The notes below the pieces were generated by a model. That model was not told the DNA's origin. It searched no databases and saw nothing but the letters and a program-made list of their open reading frames with translations. Below are positions 1 to 12,783 of a stretch of 64,000 bases of DNA, one piece after another. Each line of letters starts with the position of its first letter. The first letter of the stretch is position 1. Location: positions 434,001 to 498,000 of the forward strand of contig WACJ01000550.1 of NCBI GenBank assembly GCA_008973525.1, in the 5' to 3' direction. Source of the DNA: Stenopsyche tienmushanensis (taxonomy: Eukaryota; Arthropoda; Insecta; Trichoptera; Stenopsychidae). The position numbers were made by a program, and so were the translations under genes.

Positions 1-1383
1 ATGACGGTCCAAACACACCAAAGAATAACGAAGCTGTTCAAACGAGCGCTTTTTTGCGCCGCCCGATACGAAAGTGTGGGGCTAGCGATCTCCGCCAGCT
101 GCGGTATTGTTTTCTACAAAGAGAGAGGTTTAATTGATTCAATTTCGCCAAAAACACGATCGCCATGAAATAATGTTGACGTTCGCCATGTGTTTATTTG
201 TTGCCTATTTAGGTCGGGTATTATTGCTGTAAATCTGTTACATTCGGAGAAAGCCTTACGTAGCGTCTGCCAAATCAACTGCCAAAATTTAATTTGCACC
301 CGTTTTTGGTTTCGACAGATAACGAGAGGATCTGTGCTGAAAAAATGATAGATTTTGTGACCTAAATTTTGGAAAAAATCTTATCAAAATGTGACTTTTA
401 AACATGAAAAATACCAAAACTATTCATTTTTATTTACGTTTTGAATCAGTGATGCTAAATTGAAGACAACAACAAAAAAAAGATGAAATCAATATAACTT
501 ATTAATCAATATTGCTTAAAATCTGAAAATTCTGATCTCTAGAATATTTTCATCGGAGCAAAAATTGCAAGTAAATAGAATAGAGGTACATAATACAGTT
601 ACATAGGATACATCTTATCATCAACTCTATTTTGTACATTTAGGACCGTACGAAATACGATGATACTATCTAAATCACATATTGCAAAATTTAATCTACT
701 ATCATTTTTATAAAGTCCACTTGCATGATAAGTTTGAATACTAAAGCTACATAAATACTTAATTCTATTAGTATTTTTAATTGTACAGTTGCAAAATCCA
801 TCGCAAAATTTCTATTGGCATAACAAAAAGAATTGTAAGCTTTATTGAAACCTGTTATTGTATCATAGGATGTAAAACCGTTTATCGAGGTTATTTATTT
901 TTATACGATATTGTAAACATGTTTTATAATTGTAATTTATTACTGATATAAACTATTCGAATTGTCTGTTTATTGACAAACATATGTAATGTGCATGCGT
1001 TTTTTACACCGTTTGAATTTGAAATCCAAGCTTTTACAATGAGAGTTCAATAAATAACTCACTATAACATAATACTAATTAACATTTTTAAAGCAAATCT
1101 TAGATATCCATAACGAATATAGATCGTCTCGGAATAGAATGCTAATTTTAAACAGAATGATTTTATGCATTTTAGTACCAATCATCAGTTTAGATATTTT
1201 AAATCTGAATCAATTACAGTTATGAATTTATTATTTTTAATTTTTCACACATTAGATCAGTTTTGTTTCTTCAACTTTTTGAACTCATGATTAAAACAAA
1301 AATTTGCAGAGCATTTTTACAAACATATTTTCAACTAATTATATAAGATTTGGTGTAAGAACGAATATGAGAAGCATTTTAGC
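1..1383. other. AT-rich non-coding sequence
   Basis: I see no gene, RNA gene or recognisable mobile element here. Open frames are short and have AT-rich codon content typical of chance ORFs. The first 300 bases are somewhat richer in GC than the rest. Confidence 0.5.
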
Positions 1384-1723
1384 GTCACGTAGGACTTCAC
1401 CCTAGCCCGGCAGCGTCCTCACGAGAAAAGAAGGGATTGGACTCTTTGTACTCCAGGAAGCCCTTTCCAGTAAAATCAATAAGGCCGTCTAGAGTAATTT
1501 TTCACTGTCTTTTAAAGAGAACTACTTTTCAAATTTACAGGTGACTCGCTGGGTGAGCATTCTAAATGAAACTCGGAGGTCATGCTACCTTCAATATCGA
1601 GCAAAAGAGAAGGTGAATATATGATACAGACGAATTGGATGTAACCCTTTCCTGTGAATGGATATTGAAGAAGTCCTAGTTCTGCAGTGGACTGTTTGTG
1701 GCTTTACGATAATGATGATGATG
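1384..1723 (+). repeat. Retroelement 3'-end repeat with GAT tail, copy 1
   Basis: This is the most complete forward copy of a family seen four times in the window (also 40360-40605 on +, 56801-57165 on -, 62468-62633 on +). Shared blocks include a motif near CTAGCCCGGCAGCGTC, CCTTTCCTGTGAATGGATAT and CTGCAGTGGACTG. The copy ends in a short GAT-repeat run. Simple-repeat tails of this kind are typical of the 3' ends of some insect non-LTR retrotransposons and their SINE derivatives. No reverse transcriptase is attached, so the parent element is not identified. A mariner copy begins 18 bases after the tail. Confidence 0.6.
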
Positions 1724-1741
1724 TAAGATTTAGTTCTATTA

Positions 1742-2636
1742 TTAAGTTGTCCCATAAGTTTCTTTCGCAAATGACCACAGATCTAATCATAGCCATGGTT
1801 GGAGAAAATCCGCGATGTACTGTTCGTGAAATAGCTAACAAGCTAGAAAATCCACGAACATCCGTCCATAATCATCTGACAATTTGGACTACATCAATCG
1901 TTCAGATGTGTGACTTCCTCATGAACTGACTGACTCAAATAAACTTCTTCTCCAACGACATAATAGCCAATCTTTTTTGAAGAGACTTGTCACTGGAGAT
2001 GAATGTTTGATACTCTATGTAATATCCAACATAAACGGTCTTGAACCAAGGGTACAAAAGCTTTAACTGTAGCTAAACCTGGTCTACATCCAAAAAAGTG
2101 TTGTTATGCATTTGGTGGGACTGGAAAGGGGTAGTTTATTATGAGCTACTTCAGCAAGGTAAAACGATCAATTCAACATAATATTGTTTCCAACTAGACA
2201 ATCTAAAGAATGCAATTGCCAGAAAACGGCTAGAATTAGCGAACAGACGAGGCGTTGTTTTTCATTACGATAACCCCAGGCCTCATGTGTCTTTGCTCGT
2301 CAGAAATAAATTATTATCATTTGACTGGGATGTTTTACCTCATTCTCCATACTCTCTGGACATTGCTCCTTCAGATTATTATTTATTTCTTTCATTAAAA
2401 AATTCTTTACGTGGCAAAATTTAATTCAAAAAATTATATACAATTTTCCTTGATCAATGTTTTGCCAACAAACCTGGGAAATTTTGGCAAGAAGGCATTA
2501 TGAGGCTTCCGGAGAGATGGAGAAAGGTAATAAAACAGAATGGGTCATATATTATTCAATAAATTTTGATGTAATGCAAATTATTGTTTATTTTTTTCTT
2601 AATATGAAAACGAAAGAAACTTATGGGACACCCTAA
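1742..2636 (+). mobile_element. mariner element, copy A (inactive)
   Basis: An 895-bp element with inverted ends reading TTAAGTTGTCCCATAAG on the left and, reverse-complemented, TTAGGGTGTCCCATAAG on the right, flanked by the TA duplication expected of mariner/Tc1. The coding strand is +. An N-terminal helix-turn-helix stretch is visible around 1770-1890, the second catalytic block around 2262-2285 (HYDNPRPH instead of the usual HDNARPH), and the block resembling YSPDLAPSDYHLF around 2345-2390. Stops and frameshifts break the transposase. Compared with the copy at 22873-23759 it has lost about 20 bases near 1940. Family assignment is secure from TIRs and DD34D-type motifs; the subfamily is not decided. 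Confidence 0.9.
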
Positions 2637-3005
2637 TATTTTTGCAAAATCGTACTTGGCGTGTTTTTTTTTCTTGAAGAAATTCTTGTTAGTCCCCCGG
2701 TAAGCTCTTCTGCTAATTTTGATAAAAAATATTGATAGAAATCAGAATCCATTCATTAATACTGACAAAATAAGGAGGATTTAAGAAAAACCGTACAAGA
2801 AAATTTTTGTTGTATACATCTGAAGTTTGTCTATTTTTAGGCGTCGAATCGGGGAAATATGTGTGAAAGTGTTCATGCTCATAAAAAGCAAATCCAAATT
2901 ACGAAAATGTCCTTTAGGTCCAGAGCTAAGGTCTCAGGCAGAGAAATTTAAGAAAAGATATAATATGTACAAAAAGATAGCTTAGCAGTCAAAAACCATA
3001 TAGAG

Positions 3006-3301
3006 CAGCGCTTTTTAAACTTATGGAGTCCGCGGACCCCCTCTTGGAGCAAAATTTCCTTCGCGGACCCCCTTTTGAACAATTTTTTTTGGTGAACCTC
3101 ATCCCAACCCTTGTGACTTAATTTTTCAAACAAAGAAACATTTCCTGGCCAAAATAGAGCTTCTTATAATGTTTTCTGTAAATAATTTCACGAAATTATC
3201 TTGTTCAACTACAGATAAATGTTTTTTTATATCTTCGCGAACCCTCGGAAATGGCTTCGCGGACCCCCAGGGGTCCGCGGACCCCTGTTTAAGAACCGCT
3301 G
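3006..3301. mobile_element. hAT-type MITE, 296 bp
   Basis: The left end reads CAGCGCTTTTTAAAC and the right end, reverse-complemented, CAGCGGTTCTTAAAC. Both ends go on into a GTCCGCGGACCCC motif. The element is flanked by the identical 8-bp sequence ATATAGAG on each side (2998-3005 and 3302-3309). An 8-bp duplication with CAG-starting ends is the hAT signature. The GTCCGCGGACC palindrome recurs inside, so the element could fold on itself. It carries no transposase. Open frames crossing it on both strands (such as 3126-3410 on -) are by-products of the repeat. Confidence 0.85.
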
Positions 3302-3309
3302 ATATAGAG

Positions 3310-6300
3310 TATGTAAGCAAGGTGATGGATTTAATTTTTGAAAAAAATAAACTAAAAAAAGTCCGATAATATATAAAACTTTGGATTAAGTTAGATCGAC
3401 AAACGGACAATGTAAAATTTTGAGTTAAATTTTGAAATCCGTAATATGACTGCTCTTGATACGGTTAGTGTTAAATACCGATAAATGCCGATCTACCTTA
3501 TCCAAAAATGGAATGTGAACCGACCACTCCGTGAAAGCCACCCGCTAAAAGAGTTTAACCAAATGGCGTCGATAATAAATTACAACATAATGAAGTGTCA
3601 TGATTTATAGAGTCCTGGTCCCGGGATAAGATATGAAGCTGCTAGTCGGGCAGTGTTGCCACAAGGCGAAGTGGTTCCGGTGTTTATTGTGCGGGAGCGG
3701 AGCGGGTCGGAGGAGTGTGATTGTTAGACACGGCCGTGATTGTGATCGGCATTGTGTCCTCCCACGTGGGCACGCGGGCACGTGTCCGCTAACCGGCGGC
3801 ACGTGCTCAACCCTCGCGGGACCTACCCGCAAAACGTGCCCAAGTGTTGATCCGCGCCGCTGACATATGCAACTCCAGCCGTTTCTGCATTTCGTCATTC
3901 CATTATTTTCGATGAGTGTTTTTGTATCTGTTTTTAAGGGTCGCGGTCGACCGCCGCTTTCAATGTCTTTGTTCGGCTGAAAAAATATTTGGTTTGATTT
4001 TTAGCACGCTTCGGAGGATGTCTTCGTCCCTGGACCGCTTGAGCGAGATAGTTTTAAATATGGATGAACTAGACCTCCACTCGCGAACGTCGGAAACATC
4101 AAATAGAAAAGTTTGTCTATACTTGGAAACAAACTATAAAAAGAACGATCTAAATTTAACACATTAAGAAGCAGTAATGTCTGATAAACTTCCTTAAAAG
4201 CATACCGGTAAACCGGCCAAATGCGATTTTTTACTATGTTTATGATTCCAAATCTTATACTTATAAATTCATGGTATAAGAAAAATCCAAAACGACTTAT
4301 AAAACATGTAAATCTTTATATATTTCATGATAAGAGGCCAATCATATCTATGATTCCTTTCTCTTAATTCTCTATTTAAAAAATATCAGCCAATTATTTT
4401 GGCAGATTCTATATTGGCCGATCCGTTGATGTTTGTATCGATCAATCGATAATAATGTTTTCGTCCACAGGTGTTTTTTTTTCATTGCAATTTTCCATCC
4501 AGATCACGAGAGTTTTCCATTTTTTAAAATTGTAACTGGATGTGTACGAACAATGAAAGCAAAATTGATGATGAAAATCCTCGTATTATTGAAGAAAGAT
4601 GTCTACACCCAAAAAATATTAATGGTTGATGTGCATTTTGTGCAAATGGAATCACTGGGCTACATTTCTTCTCATCACTGGGTTACTATGAATATGGTTA
4701 CAATTGAAACATAAAGATGTGTGTGATGTCTATTTCCAGCAAAATAGCGTTACATTTCACATAAATCGAAAAAACATTACAAAAATAAATCTAGACATCA
4801 TATTTAGATGACCTTATAAATCATTTACAAAAAAACTGATTACACACTATTTTGACATGGTTTTTCATGGCGTATATATATTTTTAAAAATGTGATCGCC
4901 AGCCATAGCCTCCTGTAGGATTTGAACCCAAAACGACTGAGTTACGAGTCCCATCGCCTAAACGCAAGATTAACTACAGTTACCTTGAATAACTAATGAA
5001 TATTATAACTTCTTAGTCCTAATCTAATAAAATGGGCATGTCTTCGATACACAATTAATTCAATAAGTTTATAAATAACAGACATCTGAAATCGAATATC
5101 TGCGATTATAGCGAGAGAAAAGGTTCAAAATGCTTCAATGTCGGAAATTATCTGATAAATAAGCAATATAAATTTATTGAAAATATTTCTCACATATTTT
5201 TGACATAATATATTTATGCAATGATAAAATCATTTAAAATATTTTCTAAATAAAAAGTATTTGGAATCATATCTAAGCGGCATTAATGCACCCCAATGAT
5301 ATCTTAAATGTAAGCGATCCCCAAAAGGAGTGCTTAATTCGCTTTACCTTCGCAAATTTGAAGCTGTTGAGATTAAGGGGTGCATTTTGAAGCAGAGGGG
5401 ACGTACATCACATTTTATGCTGTTATACCTCATTTCGCGTTATTTTTTTATGCAAATTTAATTTGGAGGACATAAGGATGCGTCAAGGTGGGTTAATTGC
5501 GATTAGCGGACGTTTAGCGGTGGTGCGTGTTACGCCTACAGGGTGTCTTAGGTTGGGGGTAGATAGAATCTAGCTTTCGCCACTCTCGACCCTGATTGTG
5601 AAGAAAGTCGTGGTTGGGCACGTTCAGCTTATTGGGCCTCTCCAGCGCGTGTCTAGAGCCTTCATCCGCTTACACCCATAGATTTGCATATACAATACAA
5701 CATCAAAGATATGCTCGGGGAGCGAGAAGCCGCTGCCGACTTTATTATCCTAAGGGTTGACACACAAGATTAAAAAAATATAATAATTCTGAATATATTT
5801 GCTTGTATTTCAGATTTATTTCATTTTGCTTGTGTTATCCTATCTTAAAATGCATAATATATTCATATGCAGCATATTGAGTGCATATTTAACTATGTTC
5901 GTAAATATTATTTCTGTATGATTTTTAATATATGCAGATTTAAACGAATTTTTTTAATATATTAAAAATACATTTAATACTGAGAAATAAAAATGATCCA
6001 TTTTTACGTTTATTAAAAGCTCAATTTAAATTTAATTTAATATTTATAATTATAATAAAATTATATTTAATATTTAAAATATAAATTGTATCACTGCTTT
6101 ATATTTGGACAGGAATTTCCGGGGTGGATTTACAGAGACAGTCCTTTGAAGCGTTTTTCATTGTCTTTGGCTCCACGAACATGTTTTTGAAATATTGATT
6201 AATATTGTAGCAATATTTGTGAAGTGTTCTTCAGAACCAAGAACGCCATTGTTCTTGTGCTTTGTAAGAGATGTGAGGACTTTTCTCTTCCTGTCGGAAG

Positions 6301-7299
6301 ACAGAACAATGAATAGCGGCGATATCTATAGCCTTTATGGATGGAAAAGTATCGCAATATCCGATACTTGAAAACTACAACTCATATTGCTGATTATTAA
6401 TAGTATCAGTATTCTTATTTATATTCAATAAACAATATATATAACAGCCAAAAAAAATATTAGGCAGCGACTACAAAGCATTTTTACAGATAATTTACAA
6501 CGCGGATCAAAAGCAAAAAAGTAGCATTATATACGACAAGATGAAACGTATAATAATTTTAACGATCAATATGAAGTAACAAACAGCGTGTAAGTATGCA
6601 AATAAGAAAAAAAGAGTTATAAAAAGTATATGGGCGCATTCGTGTGAAGAAGCCAATGTTGAGCATGTAAAGCTCGTAAGAGCTAATCAAACAAGGCGAA
6701 TCGTACATGAGTTTATTTTGTTAGGCGCTCTCAGTATTTCACTTCAAAAAAGCTCCTTTGAAGTATCGATTGCGGACAAATAAGCTCAGGGACCGTTAAA
6801 TAAGCAAATGGTGTTAACTTTTTCATAACATTACACAGACTTTGTTTTGGTCTTGTCTTAGCCCAACCCGAAACCCGATATCAGGATGTGGCGCGGCGAA
6901 GCGTGCGTAACAGACACAACTCCACATATTCGAATTTATACAACCATATCATTCATACGAGTGGCTAATGAGAAGTTCGTTACTTCAAACCCATCCTTGA
7001 AGTCAAAAGTGGATAAAATCAATGATGATTCCAAAAACGTATGAGAAATCAGTTGAATGAACGCAAAAAACAGATACAATAGGAATGATCCAAAATCAAT
7101 ATCATTGATTTGAGCACATTCAAACATTGTACTCTAAAAATTTGCATTAAATCAAATAAATATTCAACGAAATTGCATGCAACAGTTGTAAAATCGAAGA
7201 AACCGGCCGCGACAAAATCAGGTGTTCCCGCGGCCAAGACGATCGGTCGGATCCTAAGACTTAATTAGTAACTCTTTTAAGACTCACTCGGGACTTACT
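3310..7299. other. Non-coding interval with GC-rich islands
   Basis: I can support no intact gene here. Three patches differ from the AT-rich background. Positions 3620-3890 are clearly GC-rich, with open frames on both strands and no recognisable protein. Positions 4895-4990 contain, on the minus strand, a GGGTTCAAATCCT motif like a Pol III B box. Positions 5460-5760 are GC-rich, with a minus-strand open stretch of about 50 codons (5519-5674) that I do not recognise. The rest is AT-rich sequence without visible structure. Confidence 0.4.
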
Positions 7300-7921
7300 A
7301 GCCTCGACGATCTGCCAGGATTATTAAATGCAGTCGTCACACACAGTACATCAATGGGGCTGAAATTAAACATTAAGAAAACGAAGTGGCTAGTTTTCAG
7401 CAAAACCCTAAACAGCACCAAAGGAATGATCCGAATAGAAGACGATATGGAGAGAGTGCAGAACAACAAATACCTCGAATACTACTCAAATGAAAATAAC
7501 GAAAACACTACAGAAATTCGCTGCAGAATAGAGAACGCGAGGGCAGTCGTTGCTATGTGTTCAGCATTCTTCTGTATGGAATCGAAGCCTTGAGGCTTAC
7601 TAATACAATGTGTAAGCATCCAGAAGCCTTCAAGACGTAGACCTACAGAAGAATGTTGAAAATCTCTTAGGTGGAACAAAAAACAAATGTAGAGGTGCTG
7701 GCGGAACTAAACCAACAATCCGAAGTGTAGAAGAACCACTTCTACAATTAATGCTCCAGATGAAGATCAAGGGTCGTCGAAGTCGTAGAACCAGGAAGAC
7801 GTCGTGGCTGAAAAACTTGCGGCAATGGTACGGACTCATTACAAGAGCGCTTTTTGCACTGTCGCAAACAAGATAAAGCTTCAGCTGCTGGTTGCCGACG
7901 CACTTGAAGTGAAAGACACAT
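7300..7921 (+). pseudogene. Broken 3' end of a non-LTR retrotransposon reverse transcriptase
   Basis: Around 7354-7593 a frame begins with GLKLNIKKTKWLVFSK and includes a stretch like ERV-Y-YLE followed by EIRCRIENARAV. This is the thumb/connection region downstream of the YxDD box in insect non-LTR (RTE/CR1/jockey-like) reverse transcriptases. After frameshifts, 7755-7860 encodes RRSRRTRKTSWLKNLRQWYG, the typical C-terminal segment of such proteins, and another frame near 7860-7921 encodes VANKIKLQLLVADALEVKDT and then a stop. The order is correct but at least two frame changes and an internal gap separate the pieces, so it is a dead fragment. The endonuclease and catalytic core are missing. 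The exact clade cannot be fixed by eye. Confidence 0.75.
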
Positions 7922-10900
7922 AAAGAAGAAAAATTACTAATTAAACTAAAGTAATTCTGATTAATTAAAAACTCAATCATTGTGGATGTCCCCACCTTTT
8001 TTTTTATATACGATCTTTATTTTCGGCTATTGCGCATCTATTGTATGAATGTTTTAGATTATTCTGGAACTATCCTCCTGTGATTTTATACCTGTAGATA
8101 TAAAATCATCACGGCACCTGTAGGATTTTATAACGACGTAGTTAGCCGAGTTTCACCACTTTTATGTAAAATTTATCCTTTAAAGTTTAAACTACCACGA
8201 TAAAAATATGAAATTTTAAAACTGACAGTTTGGCACGGCAATCCCGTTTCCTACTTTTGCAAGACCACTTGCATTTTTGCAATATTTTTCATTCGACGTT
8301 ACAATATCTAATATTTTTATAATACTTTTAAATTTATAACAAAAAAATAATGTAAAAAACTATTATACGAAAATGGATTAGAGAGGACTTATATATATGG
8401 CATCAAGGAATATTTGATACGATCATTTTTTTAAATTTAAATTTGACCTTTTTATTTGTTATGCATTCCCACAGAATTACAAAAGACAAATTTATTTTAA
8501 AGAATGATTAATGGATTTTATACCACTAAAAAATATCTGCATATTGTAAGTAAATCAGTGATTAAGTGATTGGATTCACAACTCAAACATATTAGGTTCA
8601 AATGCACTTATATATTTATTAAGCACATATTAAAGTAAATCGCATGAATACTATGAAAAAGTATTTTTCTTTTTGTCGATGATTTTAGGAATTGTTTTAT
8701 ATGTTTTTAAACCCCTACGTTAGATTTGAATCTATAATAATGCTAAATCACGAGACTAAATATCACTAATTAAGGAAGTTACATATTTAATCTTTGAGGT
8801 CATCAAATTATGGCAGAATCGGAGCAAAGAACCCTAGCGCTATAAATATTCTGATATAATTGAAATATCGTATCAATTACAGAAACAACAACAAGTGTTG
8901 TTTGTAAGGCAGCATACTTTTCCAATTAGCTGTTGCAGTCGGCTGCATGACAGCTGCTGATGAACTGCTCACCACGAATTTATTTATTTTTAAACTCCTT
9001 TTCGAGAAAAAAGCACAATATAATAGAGTGATTTTGTTGAATCTTCGCCGGTTTCGAATAATCATGAATCATCACATGTGCTTAGGCAGCGATGTTGGGC
9101 ATAATGATGGCTTATTAATGTGCAAAGATTTGGTCGGTGTTAAATTGGTAAATGCAGGCAATTACGCCGACGTAGCTGTAACTTTATAAGTGCTATTTTC
9201 GAGGGATTTTTTTGTCGGTGTAAGATATGTTTCCGTCTAGTTTGTTATTTCATGTATTAGAAACAGCCACTAGCTTGTTGTTGGTAGTCGTTGTATAAAC
9301 AGGGGAAGCTGAGGGCGTATTGTGATTACTTCTTTAAGGCGTCTTTTTGGGAAATATAATGTTTCAGTCTATTTGAGACCAACAAACTTCCTCGTTGATT
9401 TATACTTCAAATGCACACATACTAGTGGTGTCCAATCAATCAAAGAAAATCAATATACCAGTGTTCATATCATGTCGTATGACACGATGATGTAGCAGCT
9501 ATCATTAATTCAATTAAGACGGATCCACACATCGCAAATCGGTTTATTTAAAAGGATGAAGTGTTGCAAAATAAGATGAGTTCATCGTGAGGTAATGGGG
9601 GTTTATAAAAAGCGCAGATGTGTCCATGTGGATAATGAAGTGGTGGTTAATCGCAGTGAGGTCGGTGCATGTTCAATCGTGCACTTGAGCGCACAAAGGA
9701 GCGTTTTACGAACAAATCGTTTAATCTGCAAATAACGACGTGTGAAATCAGCGATCTCCACTGTTTGCCCCTAGTCACCCTCTCGACGCTGACAGTCACG
9801 TAACGGACCCCGCCACAACCCCTTCCAATTATCAACTTTTGACGACATGATTTGTCGAAGATAAACTGCTACCCTCCATATAATCATTTGGAGAGCCATT
9901 CGACCTTAAAAAAGGATATTAAAGCTCTTTAAAATGTCACGCAGGAATGATAATAATACAGCAGAATTTCAAAGCCATATGATGTCCATCCTCCTCAGAC
10001 TTGAAGACTTGATACCACTGCATATGAATATCGCACTCTGATATCAATCCTTTATCTATTTACAACCGACAATTTTATAGTTCTAATAGTATGGGAAGTA
10101 GCGACATTATTTGTAAAATAGTTAACAAAACAATGTTGCTCTCCATATAATAAATAATACATATACTTAAAATTTCAATGCTTTAAAAGTTTCAATACTT
10201 CAAACAAGTTCTTGCGATATAATTCTAGCCAAATCTATCAAAGTTCTAACTACCTTGCATCGAAAGTAGACGACCTTTATTTAACAATAATTAACATAAA
10301 CTACTTGTAAATAAAAAATAAGCTTTGTAGATTTTAATGTAATACCAATGTGTATTATTAGTCAGATTTAACTAGGCTATTTAACTTCAAATTTGTGATT
10401 AAGAAATAAATGCTAAAATGTGTTCTTTTTTTCGCTCCAAAACGCTAAATTCAAGAATAAAAACGCTATTTTTTTAAAAAATAGATGCTATAAACAAGTA
10501 TCTCTACCTATAATTCTTTATAGAATTGTTGCCAAACATACTGTTTAATATAATCATAGCCAAAAAAACTTACATTTCATTTTGTTCGACGACATTTAGC
10601 CCTCGTAGATAAAGCTCTCCTCAGATTCTGAATCTTCATCAAAAGAAATATTCATACTATACACCAGATCTTCTCCAGATCCAGATCTTCTACGATTTCT
10701 TCGTCTTTACTTTCTATAGAAACATTGTCTGTTTCTTAATCACATGGCTTTTCTGTCATTTTGAAGAGATAAAACCATAAAATAGAACGTAAATTTAATA
10801 TTTTACATCCTAATTTGATTAAATAGTAATATTCTATTTAAAACTAACTGTCATTGTTTATAGCGTCATACTCATCTAAGTCTTAATACGAGAAAATCTA

Positions 10901-12060
10901 TGAATCAGTTGGGATTATTATAATCATTATTTTAAATAATGTTTAATATGGATCAGTCCATCGTTATTTATTCCCCTGTTTTTTTCTTTTCTAATCTCCT
11001 AAACTTCTTGGAACAATAAACTTTTCTTCGGGTACATATTTAAACATGTAGTGAAAAAATATGTAGATTTCAAATTTTAATCAATGAGGAAATTATTGAG
11101 TCCAAGATCTAGTGATTTGATTGATGACAAAAAGGTTCTTCACAAACCACATCTATTTAATGATCGAGGATTACTTATGATGGTTTTGAAGTCTCCAAGC
11201 AAAAGGCATATAAAAATTCTAACAAAATATGGCTACTTTGGAAGAAACGCTATAGAAAAGAAAACATTAACATTAGGGAATTAAAATTAAATGAGGTAAG
11301 ATCAAACGTCATCAATCAATCATCATCAGAACGATTGATTCCATTTCACAATAAAAGTCTCTCTAATTTACTTTTATCGTGACCAATGGTCTAAATATCT
11401 TCAAAAAACTCTTCTTAATGCGATTTTTTAAATTTTCTACACTTGAAATTTGACTTTTATCATTAACACTAAAAGTACGTTTTAAATTATAGTTTGTTTA
11501 AATTTCATTACTTTTAGATTTGTTTGAAAATTGGATTTAATATTTTGCAATAAATGATCAAATACTACTATCATATGATTTATTCTTTTATCCAATATGA
11601 TAAATCAAAACTGACATTCATTATACATATAAATGCATTAATATTTATATGGAATCAAATACATATTAAAATTAATAAGCCACCCTTTACTGAATAACGG
11701 AAAAATCAGTTAGTCGTTGAATCCGATTTAAATATATATAAGTACTCGAATTGAATATAAAATTGGAGAGATCTCCAATGAGCAAGCCTCAATGATTATA
11801 AGTCATTTTTGTTATAGTGGAGCTCTCTCATAATATTCCATAGAGTACTTCAACATCAAATGCAGGGGTTTTTCGAAATGATTTTCAAGCATCATACGAT
11901 TAATACCATTTTAAAATAATTAACATTTAAAAATCTTCGAGTATTAATTGCATTAAATATATGACATTAAGATAGATTGATCTACTTTTTCATTTAGTTG
12001 CCAATTTTACAATATCTATAAAAAATATGCATTGATTTGTTATGATATTTTTAAAAAGTG
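7922..12060. other. AT-rich non-coding interval with dispersed repeats
   Basis: No gene is supported. Two dispersed repeats lie here. Positions about 8130-8275 share TTAGCCGAGT..TCACCACTT and downstream words with 28855-28960. Positions about 10125-10375 share long blocks with 41095-41395 and with the reverse complement of 49650-49830. The remaining open frames (such as 8947-9189 and 11084-11284) look like chance. Confidence 0.4.
10125..10375 (+). repeat. Dispersed repeat B, copy 1
   Basis: It shares an ordered series of words with 41095-41395: CAATGCTTT, CAATACTTCAA, a block near TCTATCGAAGTCCTA, and TTTATTTAACAATAATTAAC followed by CTACTTGTA. The reverse complement of 49650-49830 has the same order. 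The three copies differ substantially and are therefore old. No terminal repeats or coding capacity are visible; the class is unknown. Confidence 0.6.
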
Positions 12061-12783
12061 GGCTGTCCCTGTCCAAATGTACAAGTTATTCGAACATGGG
12101 GGGCTGGTGACCTGATCGCACATTAAAGTGTGGTTTTCAAAATAAAGAGAAATCCACACAAAAGGCTCAAACAAGCGCTGCCCTTATAGCGTTTTGTATT
12201 TAATCATCCAACATTACATACGAGCCTTGGGGGTATTGATTACTTATTCGGAATGCTGATTTTTCCTTTAAATTGCACAAATATCAAAGAATCTTAACAA
12301 AGGGGCATTACCGACACGAAATTGCTTGTTTTTTCGATGGTTTTTTTTTTCGTTATAGAATCGAAAGCATTTTGCATGGGGATGAAATGCGTTCGATTTG
12401 AAATCGATGGTGTTTTTTTAAAAGGACGATATATCGATTGTTCGAATTAACGCCAGTGTTAACGATAGCCTATTGTTGGTGCGAACAATTTGTATATTTC
12501 CACCTTTTGTGAATTTCTGTGATTCAACAATTGGAAAATATTTGCACAAAATATTTTCGAAATATTCCCACAATATTTAAATGATTGGGGGGATTTCATC
12601 CCTTAAAATTGTATAGTATTTTTTTTTTCAAAAAATAATTATATCGATTTAATTGCGGTCCGGTATAAAATCGTGGACGAAGTTCGCCTCCGGTGCTCCG
12701 CCATTTTTTTCTCATTTTGTTTTGTTTGCTTAGTGTTGTTGGCAGGCCTGTTTTGTTGGCTTGTTTGGTTTTCCCCGACGACA

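Noticed and set aside
3126..3410. 94-codon minus-strand frame
   Set aside because: It crosses the hAT-type MITE and its two target duplications, so it is produced by the repeat.
3605..3898. GC-rich overlapping frames on both strands, one Cys-rich (CDRHCVLPRGHAGTC)
   Set aside because: Both strands are open because GC-rich DNA has few stops; no domain spacing or splice signals support a gene.
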